Positions 46,139 through 54,713 of a stretch of 64,000 bases of DNA are shown piece by piece. The notes beneath the pieces are model-generated. The model was not told the DNA's origin and made no database searches. It saw only the letters and a program-made list of their open reading frames with translations. Location of the stretch: positions 372,001 through 436,000 of the forward strand of contig NZ_RCWH01000002.1 in assembly GCF_003668635.1 (NCBI RefSeq). The letters are read 5' to 3'. The position numbers and the translations under genes are program-made. Every line of letters starts with the position of its first letter. Within the stretch, counting starts at the first letter, position 1. The DNA comes from Planomicrobium sp. Y74. GTDB lineage: Bacteria > Bacillota > Bacilli > Bacillales_A > Planococcaceae.

Positions 46139-46177
46139 ACATAAAAAAGAGAGCGGACAAGATGTCCGCTCTTTTTT
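46139..46177. terminator. Bidirectional terminator after the transglycosylase gene
   Basis: AGAGCGGACA (46150-46159) pairs with TGTCCGCTCT (46163-46172), with A and T tracts on both sides. Confidence 0.92.
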
Positions 46178-46188
46178 ATTTGATTTAA

Positions 46189-46455
46189 TTATGCACGGTT
46201 TCGTCTGTTTTTGCCCATTGACCCAAGAATCAGGCTCAATACGAAAACCAGAACCAAAGCACCGATTAATGCAGGGATGATGTAGACGCCCCAGATTTCA
46301 GGACCCCAGTCTCCAAGCAGCAGGCTTCCTAGCCATGCCCCGATAATACCTGCGATGATATTGCCGATGATACCACCTGGAATATCTTTACCTAAAATAA
46401 GTCCTGCTAACCATCCGATGATACCACCCATGATTAGAAATAAAATAAATCCCAT
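46189..46455 (-). CDS. GlsB/YeaQ/YmgE family membrane protein
   Basis: The 88-residue protein has three glycine-rich membrane helices (GGIIGWLAGLILG, GGIIGNIIAGIIGAWLGSLL). Members are stress-linked membrane proteins, older name transglycosylase-associated. AAGGAGATGG lies before the ATG. It follows pncA by about 90 bases and may be co-transcribed. Confidence 0.88.
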   Translation of the reverse strand: MGFILFLIMGGIIGWLAGLILGKDIPGGIIGNIIAGIIGAWLGSLLLGDWGPEIWGVYIIPALIGALVLVFVLSLILGSMGKNRRNRA

Positions 46456-46544
46456 CGTGTTCCATCTCCTTTTTTAGTAGTTATGATTGCTACACTACTG
46501 ATATAACCTGATTCGGGAAATTTAAAACATCGACTAGGAAATAT

Positions 46545-47087
46545 TTATAAAACCTTTGCGCCCAAGGTATTGGTGAAATGGCGTAAAGCCCATTTATGTC
46601 CTTCCGGATCGAAGCTTGCTACCGCGTCCTGATGGACCGTTATTTTAAAGCCTTTATTGTATGCATCTACGGCTGTATGGAGGACGCAGATATCGGTGCA
46701 GACGCCTGCAATATGAATCTCTTCAATATTTCTTTCCCGCAGCAGGAGTTCCAGGCTGGTTCCAGCAAAAGCGCTGTAACGGGTTTTATCCATCCATACT
46801 ATTTTTTCTTTATGGCTGTTATACAGCGAATCCAATCTGCCGTATAAATTCCTGCCTTCAGTTCCCCTGATGTTATGTGAAGGGAACAGCTCGTGTTCGG
46901 GATGCAGCGTATCTCCTTCTTCATGCAAATCGACTGGGAAGACAATAAAATCGCCAGCTTCCAAAAACTGTTCCGTTACTGCACAGATAGCCCCTTCGAT
47001 AGCCTGCCCGGGTTTGCCGCAAGTCAAGCGGCCATCATCTGCTACGAAATCAACCGTGTAATCAACCACCAATAATGCTTTATTCAT
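46545..47087 (-). CDS. pncA: Nicotinamidase
   Basis: The 180-residue isochorismatase-fold enzyme converts nicotinamide to nicotinate for NAD salvage. The catalytic triad is visible: D9 (VVDYTVDF), K101 (MDKTRYSAFAGT) and the Cys of TDICV (C134); metal ligands are in PVDLHEEGD and SHN. It is close to B. subtilis PncA along its length. ATG 47087 is 7 bases from AGGAGG; ATG 47093 touches the ribosome site. Confidence 0.95.
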   Translation of the reverse strand: MNKALLVVDYTVDFVADDGRLTCGKPGQAIEGAICAVTEQFLEAGDFIVFPVDLHEEGDTLHPEHELFPSHNIRGTEGRNLYGRLDSLYNSHKEKIVWMDKTRYSAFAGTSLELLLRERNIEEIHIAGVCTDICVLHTAVDAYNKGFKITVHQDAVASFDPEGHKWALRHFTNTLGAKVL

Positions 47088-47152
47088 AATCATTCCTCCT
47101 GTCCTATTTCTTAATCTAATCATATAGAAGTGAAAATATAAAGGGCAGCCGG

Positions 47153-47181
47153 TTGAAAGTAAACTGAATATTCGGTATAAT
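47153..47181 (+). promoter_or_regulatory. Strong promoter for the 35-residue peptide gene
   Basis: TTGAAA (47153-47158), 17 bases and TATAAT (47176-47181). Confidence 0.85.
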
Positions 47182-47207
47182 AAAAAGAAAAGAAAGGGTG
47201 AAACCGC

Positions 47208-47315
47208 ATGCAATACGAAAACGTGGAACGTTTGAATAGGCAGGGAATGTGGTTTGTGATCATCCACACGATTATCGTATTCAATTTGGCGCTGAATTTC
47301 GGGTTCTTTTCTTAA
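47208..47315 (+). CDS. Small membrane peptide, unknown
   Basis: The 35-residue peptide starts MQYENVERLNRQGMWFVIIH and ends with a hydrophobic stretch to GFFS. A GAAAGGGTG site lies 8 bases upstream, a near-consensus promoter precedes it and a strong terminator follows, so it is a complete single-gene unit. I do not recognise the family. Confidence 0.65.
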   Translation: MQYENVERLNRQGMWFVIIHTIIVFNLALNFGFFS

Positions 47316-47344
47316 GTTGACAGGCAGGTTATACAAATTTCTCC

Positions 47345-47394
47345 AAAAGAATAAGCCGGCAAAGGGAACATCCTTCGCCGGCTTATTCTTTTTT
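47345..47394. terminator. Bidirectional terminator between the small peptide gene and the recombinase-like gene
   Basis: AAAAGAATAAGCCGGC (47345-47360) pairs with GCCGGCTTATTCTTTT (47377-47392), a perfect 16-base stem. Confidence 0.93.
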
Positions 47395-47407
47395 GTGTTA
47401 CGAATGA

Positions 47408-48259
47408 TTATTTCTTTAAACGTTGAAGCGAGTCTTTCAGGATACGTGAAGCGGAATCCAGTGATACACCAAGAATTTCCTGGATCTCTTCGAGGTTTTT
47501 CTGTTCCTCGGAATAGAGGTAATGGACGTAAGCGAAACGGATATCTCCTGAACGCATCGGCAGCCCGATAAAAGAAGACAGGGCTTCAGTGTAGTCAGAA
47601 AGTGATCCCATCTGGAACATCGTAAATTCATTGTTAACTTTTGAAGAAAGCAAATAAGGTGTCCCCCTGAATACAGCACGTTCGATTCCTTCGAGCAGGA
47701 CAGCAATCTCCTTGCCGGTAAAATCGATCCGGCTCATGTAACCGTCTTTTTTTTCAAAAGCAAGCGTCAGTTTATGGCCTTTATCTTCGAAATTGGCGAT
47801 ATCGATTGTTGCCATATCCCGAAGCCTAAGTCCCCGAAGATAAAGGATATAAAGAATTTTGGCATTGAGTGAAAGCTGGTCCGTGTCGAGCACCGCATCT
47901 TTTTTGGCCAGTAATTGACTGTAATCCAAATGAATATCAGGCGGAGTAAGATCGAGTTTCTCTGAATATTTGAATTTGGGCATGAAATCGACCGGTATCC
48001 GGCCGATGCGCCACATATAATCAAACCATTGGCGTATAAAAATGATCTTTCGGTTCAATGTACTGTCCTTGATGCCGGTCGCACGTTGCTCATGCAAAAA
48101 ATTTTGTATATCAACCGGCCGGATTTCATGCGGTTCTACTGATTTTTTGTAATACCTGGCAAGGAAAGCGAGAAGGGAGTGGATCAATTGGACTTCGTGT
48201 ACAACCGTATTCGGGCTGATGCCATTTTCCAGGCGATATTTCTCATAGCCGTAGGGCAT
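47408..48259 (-). CDS. Tyrosine-recombinase-like protein lacking catalytic residues
   Basis: The 283-residue protein has an N-terminal SAM-like core-binding domain (about 1-100) and a C-terminal integrase-like fold. R145 (RGLRLRD), a Lys near 170 and R241 remain, but the box II His is G238, the LGH His is V265 and the nucleophilic Tyr is L274. It therefore should not cleave DNA and may only bind it. GAGGTGAG precedes the ATG. No mobile-element genes or attachment sites were seen nearby. Confidence 0.78.
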   Translation of the reverse strand: MPYGYEKYRLENGISPNTVVHEVQLIHSLLAFLARYYKKSVEPHEIRPVDIQNFLHEQRATGIKDSTLNRKIIFIRQWFDYMWRIGRIPVDFMPKFKYSEKLDLTPPDIHLDYSQLLAKKDAVLDTDQLSLNAKILYILYLRGLRLRDMATIDIANFEDKGHKLTLAFEKKDGYMSRIDFTGKEIAVLLEGIERAVFRGTPYLLSSKVNNEFTMFQMGSLSDYTEALSSFIGLPMRSGDIRFAYVHYLYSEEQKNLEEIQEILGVSLDSASRILKDSLQRLKK

Positions 48260-48578
48260 TTCATCTCACCTCTGCATCTGTATTTACTGAAAATTATACC
48301 ATATTAAAGTAAAAATAGAACGTACTTTCCCGTAATGCAAAAAAGGAGTTATTGTGGATCTGGTGAAGTAAAAGTGTGCAGGAATTTATTTAAATGTTAT
48401 TTTTCCTTGAATATTTTGATACATAAGGGTTTATCATAAAAATCAAAAAATGTCGACAAGAAAAAAGAAGTCCATCATAATTATAGAAATAAGAAGTAGA
48501 AAAAAGATAGAGTTGTAAAGTTACTAATAGGGTATGCAGGTAGTAAGGCTGGCTATAAAAGCTGAAAGGGGAGAAAAA
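48260..48578. other. Intergenic region, divergent promoters only
   Basis: These 319 AT-rich bases separate the recombinase-like gene (minus) from the DinB-like gene (plus). A TATAAT on the minus strand near 48293-48299 is a likely -10 for the recombinase-like gene. A palindromic TGTCGACA is at 48451-48458. No open frame with a ribosome site or RNA gene was found. Confidence 0.5.
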
Positions 48579-49076
48579 ATGTTTAAAGAGGAGAATGAAA
48601 TAATTCGGCAGCGTATTTTTAAAGCGGTGGAGGAGCTATCCGACGAGAAACTGAACAAAAAGCCAGCAGAGGGAAAATGGTCGCCCATGCAAATACTGGA
48701 CCATCTACATTTAATGGAAAATGTCATTGCCAGGAATATTTCAAAGGAGCTGGATCGCGGCAATAGTAAAAAAGCAATGAAAAAGCCGATCCAGCTGACA
48801 GTCAGCAGAACCATCAAAGTGGATGCTCCATCCTATACAGAACCATCGGAGGATTTTATCACACTTGTGGAGATGACGGAAAAACTGGCTTCCTCCCGGG
48901 CAAACTTGAACGCAGTTTATGACAATGCTCCGAAGGAGTTGCTGAAAACTAAATCCATGCCGCATCCTGTATTCGGCAAAGTGCCTTTGTTCCAGTGGTT
49001 TCCGTTTATAGGACTGCATGAAAAAAGGCATTTGAAACAGCTCGAAAACACCTTAAGTGAAATTAATAAACAATAG
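48579..49076 (+). CDS. DinB/YfiT-like putative metal-dependent hydrolase
   Basis: The 165-residue four-helix-bundle protein has the metal-binding His pattern of the DinB/YfiT superfamily: HLHLMENV near residue 45 and GLHEKRHLKQLE near the C-terminus. Substrate unknown; some relatives are bacillithiol-dependent transferases. ATG 48579 follows AAAGGGGAG. Confidence 0.82.
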   Translation: MFKEENEIIRQRIFKAVEELSDEKLNKKPAEGKWSPMQILDHLHLMENVIARNISKELDRGNSKKAMKKPIQLTVSRTIKVDAPSYTEPSEDFITLVEMTEKLASSRANLNAVYDNAPKELLKTKSMPHPVFGKVPLFQWFPFIGLHEKRHLKQLENTLSEINKQ

Positions 49077-49123
49077 AAACAGTAATTAGAAAAACTTATC
49101 ACATTCCATAATTTTAATGTAAT

Positions 49124-49152
49124 TTACTTATGCTTGGGATTTCGTTATGATG
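49124..49152 (+). promoter_or_regulatory. Probable acnA promoter
   Basis: TTTACT (49124-49129), 17 bases and TATGAT (49147-49152). Confidence 0.5.
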
Positions 49153-49211
49153 GTATAGGAGAAAAGAAGCTTTTCAAGGCCTTTTCAGAAGATTCAAAGG
49201 AGGAACACGAC

Positions 49212-51923
49212 ATGGCAAAAAGCAGTTTGCACAACAGCCGCACTTCTTTTGAGCTGAATGGTAATACGTATAACTATTACCGTCTGGCTGCATTGGAAGA
49301 AGCAGGAATCGCGAAAGTATCACGCCTTCCTTACTCAATAAAAGTTCTTTTGGAATCCGTTTTGCGTCAGCATGATGGCTATGTGATCAAAGATGAGCAC
49401 GTAGAAGAATTAGCAAAATGGGGTAAAAATTCCAACGAAGAAGCAGAGGTTCCATTTAAACCTTCTCGCGTAATTTTGCAGGATTTCACGGGTGTACCAG
49501 TAGTAGTTGATTTGGCTGCACTTCGTTCAGCAATGGCTGAAATGGGTGGAGATCCAAACAAAATCAATCCGGATGTTCCGGTTGACCTTGTAGTTGACCA
49601 CTCTGTACAGGTAGACAGCTACGGTACTAATGATGCTTTGAAAATCAATACAAAACTTGAATTCGAACGCAATGCAGAACGTTATCAGTTCTTAAGCTGG
49701 GCACAAAAAGCTTATGATAACTACCGCGCAGTGCCGCCGGAAACAGGTATCGTTCACCAAGTTAACCTTGAATATCTGGCTAACGTTGTCCATGCTGTTA
49801 AAAACGAAGACGGCACATTCGAATCATATCCAGATACATTGGTAGGAACTGACTCCCACACGACAATGATCAACGGTCTTGGCGTATTGGGCTGGGGTGT
49901 TGGCGGTATCGAAGCAGAAGCAGGAATGCTTGGACAGCCTTCATTCTTCCCAATTCCAGAAGTTATCGGCGTTAAATTGACGAATGCATTGCCGAACGGT
50001 GCAACTGCTACTGATTTGGCACTGAAAATTACACAATTGCTTCGCCAAAAAGGCGTAGTCGGCAAGTTTGTTGAATTCTATGGTTCAGGCGTAACTACTT
50101 TGCCGCTTGCAGACCGTTCAACTATTGCCAATATGGCTCCAGAATACGGCGCAACTTGCGGTTTCTTCCCGGTTGATGAAGAAGCACTTGACTACCTTCG
50201 CCTGACTGGCCGTGAAAACGACCACATCGAAGTCGTAGAAGCTTACTTGAAAGCCAATGATATGTTCTTTGATGCTGATAAAGATCCAATTTACACAGAC
50301 ACTGTTGAGCTGGACCTTTCTACAGTAATGCCAAACCTTTCAGGACCAAAACGTCCGCAGGATTTGATCCCGTTGTCAGAAATGAAAACGGAATTCAACA
50401 AAGCTGTAACGGCTCCTGAAGGCCCACATGGTTTTGCTTTGGATCAGGAAGAGATCAACAAGACTGCTACTGTCAACTTCAAAGACGGCTCAACCGCCGA
50501 AATGAAGACTGGTGCAATCGGCATTGCGGCTATCACTTCTTGTACGAATACATCCAATCCATACGTTATGCTCGGTGCCGGCCTTGTCGCTAAAAAAGCG
50601 GTTGAAAAAGGGCTTATGCCACCTGCTTATGTAAAAACATCTTTGGCTCCTGGTTCAAAAGTTGTAACTGGCTATCTTCAGGATGCTGGATTGCTGGATT
50701 ACCTTGAGCAAATCCGCTTTAACCTTGTTGGTTACGGCTGTACTACTTGTATCGGCAACTCCGGTCCAATGCTTCCGGAAATTGAAGATGCAATCCTGGA
50801 TAACGATTTGCTGGTAACTTCAGTTCTTTCCGGTAACCGTAACTTTGAAGGCCGTATCCACCCGCTTGTAAAAGCCAACTACTTGGCATCACCGCCGTTA
50901 GTTGTCGCCTATGCACTTGCCGGAACAGTGGATATCGATTTACAAAACGATCCAATCGGACAAGATAAAGAAGGAAACGATGTATATCTTAGCGATATCT
51001 GGCCTACGACTGAAGAAGTGAATGAAGTTGTGAAGAGCACAGTAACTCCAGAACTATTCCGCAAAGAATATGCACGTGTCTTTGATGAAAACGAAACATG
51101 GAATGCGATTGAAACTAACGACGATTCTCTTTATAACTTTGATGAGAATTCAACTTACATTCAAAATCCGCCATTCTTCCAAGGTCTATCAAGAGAACCG
51201 AAAGCGATTGAAACTCTCGCAGATTTGCGTGTAGTCGCTAAATTTGCAGATTCAATTACAACTGACCACATTTCACCGGCAGGAGCAATCGGCAAAGATA
51301 CTCCAGCAGGTAAATACTTGCGTGAGAACGGAGTAGAACCACGCAACTTTAACTCTTATGGCTCCCGTCGCGGTAACCATGAAGTTATGATGCGCGGAAC
51401 TTTCGCCAACATCCGTATCCGTAACCAGGTAGCACCAGGTACAACAGGAGGTTATACAACTTACTGGCCGACTGGCGAAACAATGGCAATTTATGATGCA
51501 GCGATGAAGTATCAGGAACAAGGTACTGGATTGGTTGTTCTGGCAGGCAAAGATTACGGTATGGGCTCATCCCGTGACTGGGCTGCTAAAGGCACATTCC
51601 TTCTTGGCATCAAAACTGTCATTGCAGAAAGCTATGAGCGTATTCACCGTTCAAACCTTGTAATGATGGGCGTATTGCCATTGCAATTCATCAATGGTGA
51701 AAACGCTGAATCACTTGGTTTGACAGGGCGCGAAACAATTTCTGTCAACTTGACAGATGATGTAAAACCACGTGACCTTCTGACTGTAACTGCTGTTGCA
51801 GAAGATGGTTCAGTGAAAGAATTCAAAGCGCTTGTGCGTTTCGATTCTGAAGTTGAAGTGGATTACTATCGCCACGGCGGTATCCTGCAAATGGTACTTC
51901 GCAGAAAATTGGTAGAAGCGTAA
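49212..51923 (+). CDS. acnA: Aconitate hydratase
   Basis: The 903-residue TCA-cycle enzyme isomerises citrate to isocitrate and can act as an RNA-binding iron-response protein without its cluster. The iron-sulfur cysteines are in TSCTNTSNP and [11 protein letters not shown]. The length fits AcnA/CitB. ATG 49212 follows AAAGGAGG. The gene is monocistronic with its own terminator. Confidence 0.97.
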   Translation: MAKSSLHNSRTSFELNGNTYNYYRLAALEEAGIAKVSRLPYSIKVLLESVLRQHDGYVIKDEHVEELAKWGKNSNEEAEVPFKPSRVILQDFTGVPVVVDLAALRSAMAEMGGDPNKINPDVPVDLVVDHSVQVDSYGTNDALKINTKLEFERNAERYQFLSWAQKAYDNYRAVPPETGIVHQVNLEYLANVVHAVKNEDGTFESYPDTLVGTDSHTTMINGLGVLGWGVGGIEAEAGMLGQPSFFPIPEVIGVKLTNALPNGATATDLALKITQLLRQKGVVGKFVEFYGSGVTTLPLADRSTIANMAPEYGATCGFFPVDEEALDYLRLTGRENDHIEVVEAYLKANDMFFDADKDPIYTDTVELDLSTVMPNLSGPKRPQDLIPLSEMKTEFNKAVTAPEGPHGFALDQEEINKTATVNFKDGSTAEMKTGAIGIAAITSCTNTSNPYVMLGAGLVAKKAVEKGLMPPAYVKTSLAPGSKVVTGYLQDAGLLDYLEQIRFNLVGYGCTTCIGNSGPMLPEIEDAILDNDLLVTSVLSGNRNFEGRIHPLVKANYLASPPLVVAYALAGTVDIDLQNDPIGQDKEGNDVYLSDIWPTTEEVNEVVKSTVTPELFRKEYARVFDENETWNAIETNDDSLYNFDENSTYIQNPPFFQGLSREPKAIETLADLRVVAKFADSITTDHISPAGAIGKDTPAGKYLRENGVEPRNFNSYGSRRGNHEVMMRGTFANIRIRNQVAPGTTGGYTTYWPTGETMAIYDAAMKYQEQGTGLVVLAGKDYGMGSSRDWAAKGTFLLGIKTVIAESYERIHRSNLVMMGVLPLQFINGENAESLGLTGRETISVNLTDDVKPRDLLTVTAVAEDGSVKEFKALVRFDSEVEVDYYRHGGILQMVLRRKLVEA

Positions 51924-51934
51924 GTTTAATTCAA

Positions 51935-51960
51935 AGGGCTGCCCCCGGGCAGCCTTTTTA
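51935..51960 (+). terminator. Terminator after acnA
   Basis: GGCTGCCC (51937-51944) pairs with GGGCAGCC (51947-51954) followed by five Ts. Confidence 0.9.
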
Positions 51961-51980
51961 CTTGTTTAAATTTAATAAAC

Positions 51981-52178
51981 GATATTCCGCAAAACAGCTC
52001 GCTTTCCAAAACCCGTGCTCCTGTATCGCTGCGCTAGCTTCGTCGCAAAGAGCCGGCCTTGCAGGCTACGGCCAACTCTTGGCTTGCGCTGAGCTAACTC
52101 GGTCTCGTGTCACTTCGACCGAGTGGATCTCATCACTTCGCTTGGTCCCCTGGGAGTCTCGCTGTTTTGCTACATATC
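51981..52178 (+). repeat. MITE-like element, copy D
   Basis: The ends GATATTCCGCAAAACAGC (51981-51998) and the inverted GCTGTTTTGCTACATATC (52161-52178) form 18-base terminal repeats. The right half is nearly identical to copy A. The 438-base gap 51924-52361 holds the acnA terminator, this element and then about 180 bases with no visible gene. Confidence 0.82.
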
Positions 52179-52361
52179 TCAGCATCGCTTAATATGAAGA
52201 GGAAATTTTAAATCTAAATTAACTGAGAAAGCCTATACACAAGCCACTTACGGAACATTTCCGAATGCATCGAATGGTCTAAGAAGAATATATTTCCAGA
52301 CAGCCTTTCATTTAGAAATTCCCAGCTGGATTCTGTATACTTACATAGAGGTGAAATTGGA

Positions 52362-52802
52362 ATGCACATCAGTGAAAAAGAAATAGAAATCCGCTACGCG
52401 GAAACGGATCAGATGGGTGTCGTCTACCACGCCAATTATTTGGTGTGGCTGGAGATCGGACGCACAAAACTGATTGAAGATGTCGGTTTTACATATGCGG
52501 AAATGGAAAGCCAGGGATATTTGTCTCCTGTCACCGATATATCCATCCAATACAAAGCTGCCCTGCGATACGGGCAAAAAGCGATTGTGAAAACGTGGGT
52601 GGAAGAACATGGACGCCTGCGCACGACCTATGGATACGAAGTGCTTCATGAAGATGGGACGTTGGCAGCAAAAGCCACATCAGAACATGTCGTCGTGAAA
52701 AAAGACACTTTCCGACCGGTTTCTTTAAAGAAAATCTATCCGGAATGGCACGAAAAATATGAGGAAATAAAAAAGAGGGAAGACCATGGCGTTCGGAATT
52801 AA
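52362..52802 (+). CDS. Acyl-CoA thioesterase, 4HBT family (YneP)
   Basis: The 146-residue hot-dog-fold protein has the YbgC/4HBT signature YAETDQMGVVYHANYLVWLE at residues about 10-30, with the catalytic Asp. It is predicted to hydrolyse short or medium acyl-CoAs. It overlaps the next gene by 17 bases, as for yneP-yneQ. Confidence 0.88.
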   Translation: MHISEKEIEIRYAETDQMGVVYHANYLVWLEIGRTKLIEDVGFTYAEMESQGYLSPVTDISIQYKAALRYGQKAIVKTWVEEHGRLRTTYGYEVLHEDGTLAAKATSEHVVVKKDTFRPVSLKKIYPEWHEKYEEIKKREDHGVRN

Positions 52803-53088
52803 ACGGGCAGAACTCGACAGATGGAAGCAGGAAGTGGAAGCTGGAAATATTTCTTTTTTGACGCATTATTGGATTGATGATCGGTTTCCCGGATGCAGCA
52901 CGGTGACTAAGGTCGGCTGCAGTGATTTAGAGAAGCTGAAACTATGGGGCAAGCAGTACGGTCTAAGGCCGGAATGGCTGGACCTGCGGGGAAATTACCC
53001 GCATTTTGACCTTTTCGGAGACCGGCAAAAATCAATTTTGAAAGCGGAAAAACTCCTGGAGCAAGTTGAACGCTTGGAGAAAAAATAG
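52786..53088 (+). CDS. YneQ-like conserved protein
   Basis: The 100-residue protein (MAFGIKRAELDRWKQEVEAG..FLTHYWIDDRFPGC) resembles YneQ of B. subtilis. No domain with known activity is recognised. It is translationally coupled to the thioesterase gene. Confidence 0.8.
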   Translation: MAFGIKRAELDRWKQEVEAGNISFLTHYWIDDRFPGCSTVTKVGCSDLEKLKLWGKQYGLRPEWLDLRGNYPHFDLFGDRQKSILKAEKLLEQVERLEKK

Positions 53089-53089
53089 A

Positions 53090-53128
53090 AAAGCCGGAAA
53101 GGAAGATTTATTCTTCCTTTCCGGCTTT
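53090..53128. terminator. Bidirectional terminator between yneQ- and yneR-like genes
   Basis: A perfect 17-base stem (53090-53106 with 53112-53128) extends into the last codons of the yneR-like gene. Confidence 0.93.
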
Positions 53129-53419
53129 CTTAGTTGATTCGTATGAATAATCCAATTCCTGGAGATCGTCATTGACATTTACGGCGAGGTCATGGCCGTC
53201 AAAATACCAGAGGTCGTTCTGTTCGATAAAATAAATCACGCCGCTGTCCTCAACTTCGGCAACAGCTTCGTTTGGCTGGTCTTTCGTCACGCCAAGCGAA
53301 AACCCCGGCTGCAATCCAGAACCGCCGTAACGCACAAAAAATCGGACGGATTCGCCTGCAGCAACTTCCATTTCATCATGGAACCATTTGAAAGCATCTT
53401 CACTGATCTTTATTTCCAT
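53108..53419 (-). CDS. HesB-like protein (YneR family)
   Basis: The 103-residue protein has the HesB/IscA-type beta fold (FFVRYGGSGLQPGFSLGV) but no cysteines, so it cannot hold an iron-sulfur cluster like IscA. It resembles B. subtilis YneR. Function unknown. AAGGACG lies before the ATG. It lies downstream of plsY on the same strand. Confidence 0.85.
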   Translation of the reverse strand: MEIKISEDAFKWFHDEMEVAAGESVRFFVRYGGSGLQPGFSLGVTKDQPNEAVAEVEDSGVIYFIEQNDLWYFDGHDLAVNVNDDLQELDYSYESTKKAGKEE

Positions 53420-53460
53420 CTTGCTTCACGTCCTTTCAACTTAACGGTTGCCAGGCAGAA

Positions 53461-54051
53461 CTACCACTTGATCTTAGGTTCCGTGCCTGCACGGATGCGC
53501 GCGATATTGGCGCGGTGGCGATAGAAGATAAAGGACGCCAGCACAAGAATCACGGCAAGAAACGGATAATCTCCTGTGTTAACAGCATATATGATGGCGT
53601 AAATAACAGCAACTACAGCGAGAATCATTGAAGACAGCGACACCATCTTGGTGATTTTCAGGCCGATGAGCAGCACTGCAACCGCTACAAGAAACAGCGG
53701 CCATTGATAGCCAAGCAGAATGCCTCCGGATGTTGCCACAGCTTTACCGCCTTTGAATTTCGCAAAAACAGGATACATGTGGCCGACAACCGCAATCAGT
53801 CCCAATAGAAGCGGATGAATGTCAGTGGCGATGAACAACGGAATGAGCGTAGCCGCTGTCCCTTTTAAAATATCGAGTATGGTGACAATCAGTCCGGCCG
53901 TAGAACCGAGGACCCGGAAAGTATTCGTGGCCCCGAGGTTGCCGCTGCCTTTGGTACGGACATCGGTATTGTAGAAAATTTTGCCGATCCATAAAGCGGA
54001 AGGGATCGAACCAAGTAAATAAGCCAGTAACACGGGTATCAATATATCCAT
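53461..54051 (-). CDS. plsY: Acyl-phosphate glycerol-3-phosphate acyltransferase
   Basis: The 196-residue membrane enzyme makes lysophosphatidate from acyl-phosphate, starting phospholipid synthesis. It has five helices and the three conserved loops: GSGNLGATNTFRVLG (about 36-50), KFKGGKAVATSGG (about 103) and HRANIARI near the C-terminus. B. subtilis yneS is the counterpart. Confidence 0.96.
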   Translation of the reverse strand: MDILIPVLLAYLLGSIPSALWIGKIFYNTDVRTKGSGNLGATNTFRVLGSTAGLIVTILDILKGTAATLIPLFIATDIHPLLLGLIAVVGHMYPVFAKFKGGKAVATSGGILLGYQWPLFLVAVAVLLIGLKITKMVSLSSMILAVVAVIYAIIYAVNTGDYPFLAVILVLASFIFYRHRANIARIRAGTEPKIKW

Positions 54052-54186
54052 TGTAGACTCCTTTTTATCTCTCTATTTAGTAATCTAAGTTTAACACGCA
54101 AAAAGATCTATAAACAATAGTTGCAGGATTTTTATGAAACAGCGAGAATATCATGTATGATAGAATAAAAAGGATAGGTGATCCTC

Positions 54187-54594
54187 TTGAACAATCCAAG
54201 CAGAGAAGAAATTAAGGAAGTTTTGGACAATGCCAAAACCATCGCTGTTGTCGGTCTCAGTCCGAACCCGAACAGAACATCCTATATGGTTTCCGAGGCA
54301 ATGCAAAAAGCTGGTTACCGGATCATTCCGGTCAACCCTGTTGCTGACGAAGTCCTGGGTGAGAAAAGCTATGCTTCCATCAAGGAAATTCCGGAACCTG
54401 TGGATATTGTCAATGTTTTCAGGCGCAGTGAGTTCCTGGCGGATTTAGCCGAAGAGTTCCTCGAGATTGATTGCCCGGTTTTCTGGACTCAATTGAACGT
54501 CGTGGATGATAATGTATTCAAAAGCCTGACTGAACAGGGCTATACGGTCATTATGGACCGCTGCATCAAAGTCGAACACGCCATCCTTAAATAA
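54187..54594 (+). CDS. CoA-binding protein (YneT family)
   Basis: The 135-residue Rossmann-fold protein of the CoA_binding family has AVVGLSPNPNRTSYMV near residue 20 and the C-terminal VIMDRCIKVEHA. The ligand is presumed CoA or a nucleotide. TTG 54187 with AGGTGAT at good distance gives the homologous N-terminus (NNPSREE); GTG 54178 overlaps the ribosome site. Confidence 0.87.
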   Translation: MNNPSREEIKEVLDNAKTIAVVGLSPNPNRTSYMVSEAMQKAGYRIIPVNPVADEVLGEKSYASIKEIPEPVDIVNVFRRSEFLADLAEEFLEIDCPVFWTQLNVVDDNVFKSLTEQGYTVIMDRCIKVEHAILK

Positions 54595-54609
54595 GCAAGA
54601 TAGAGGAAA

Positions 54610-54631
54610 AGGGCGCTTGGCGCTCTTTTTC
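54610..54631 (+). terminator. Terminator after the yneT-like gene
   Basis: AGGGCGC (54610-54616) pairs with GCGCTCT (54620-54626 region) with one G-T pair, followed by Ts. Confidence 0.65.
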
Positions 54632-54639
54632 TATGGTTA

Positions 54640-54668
54640 TTGACAGATGCCGGAGTTATCGATACGAT
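54640..54668 (+). promoter_or_regulatory. parE promoter
   Basis: TTGACA (54640-54645), 17 bases and TACGAT (54663-54668). Confidence 0.7.
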
Positions 54669-54685
54669 TAAAAGATAGAGATATG

Positions 54686-54699
54686 CGAACAGATGTTTG
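54686..54699 (+). promoter_or_regulatory. LexA (SOS) box before parE
   Basis: CGAACAGATGTTTG matches CGAACRNRYGTTYG at all 14 positions. It lies about 10 bases after the expected start of transcription and just before the GGAGGG ribosome site, so LexA should block transcription. It is also an internal control for the weaker box at 29950. Confidence 0.83.
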
Positions 54700-54713
54700 T
54701 TGGAGGGAATTAG

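Noticed and set aside
48310..48330. GAACGTAC as a LexA box before the recombinase-like gene
   Set aside because: Only one half-site is present; the right half does not match GTTYG.
48451..48458. Spo0A-box-like TGTCGACA
   Set aside because: It differs from TGNCGAA at the last base, is a single site and is a palindrome that can occur by chance.
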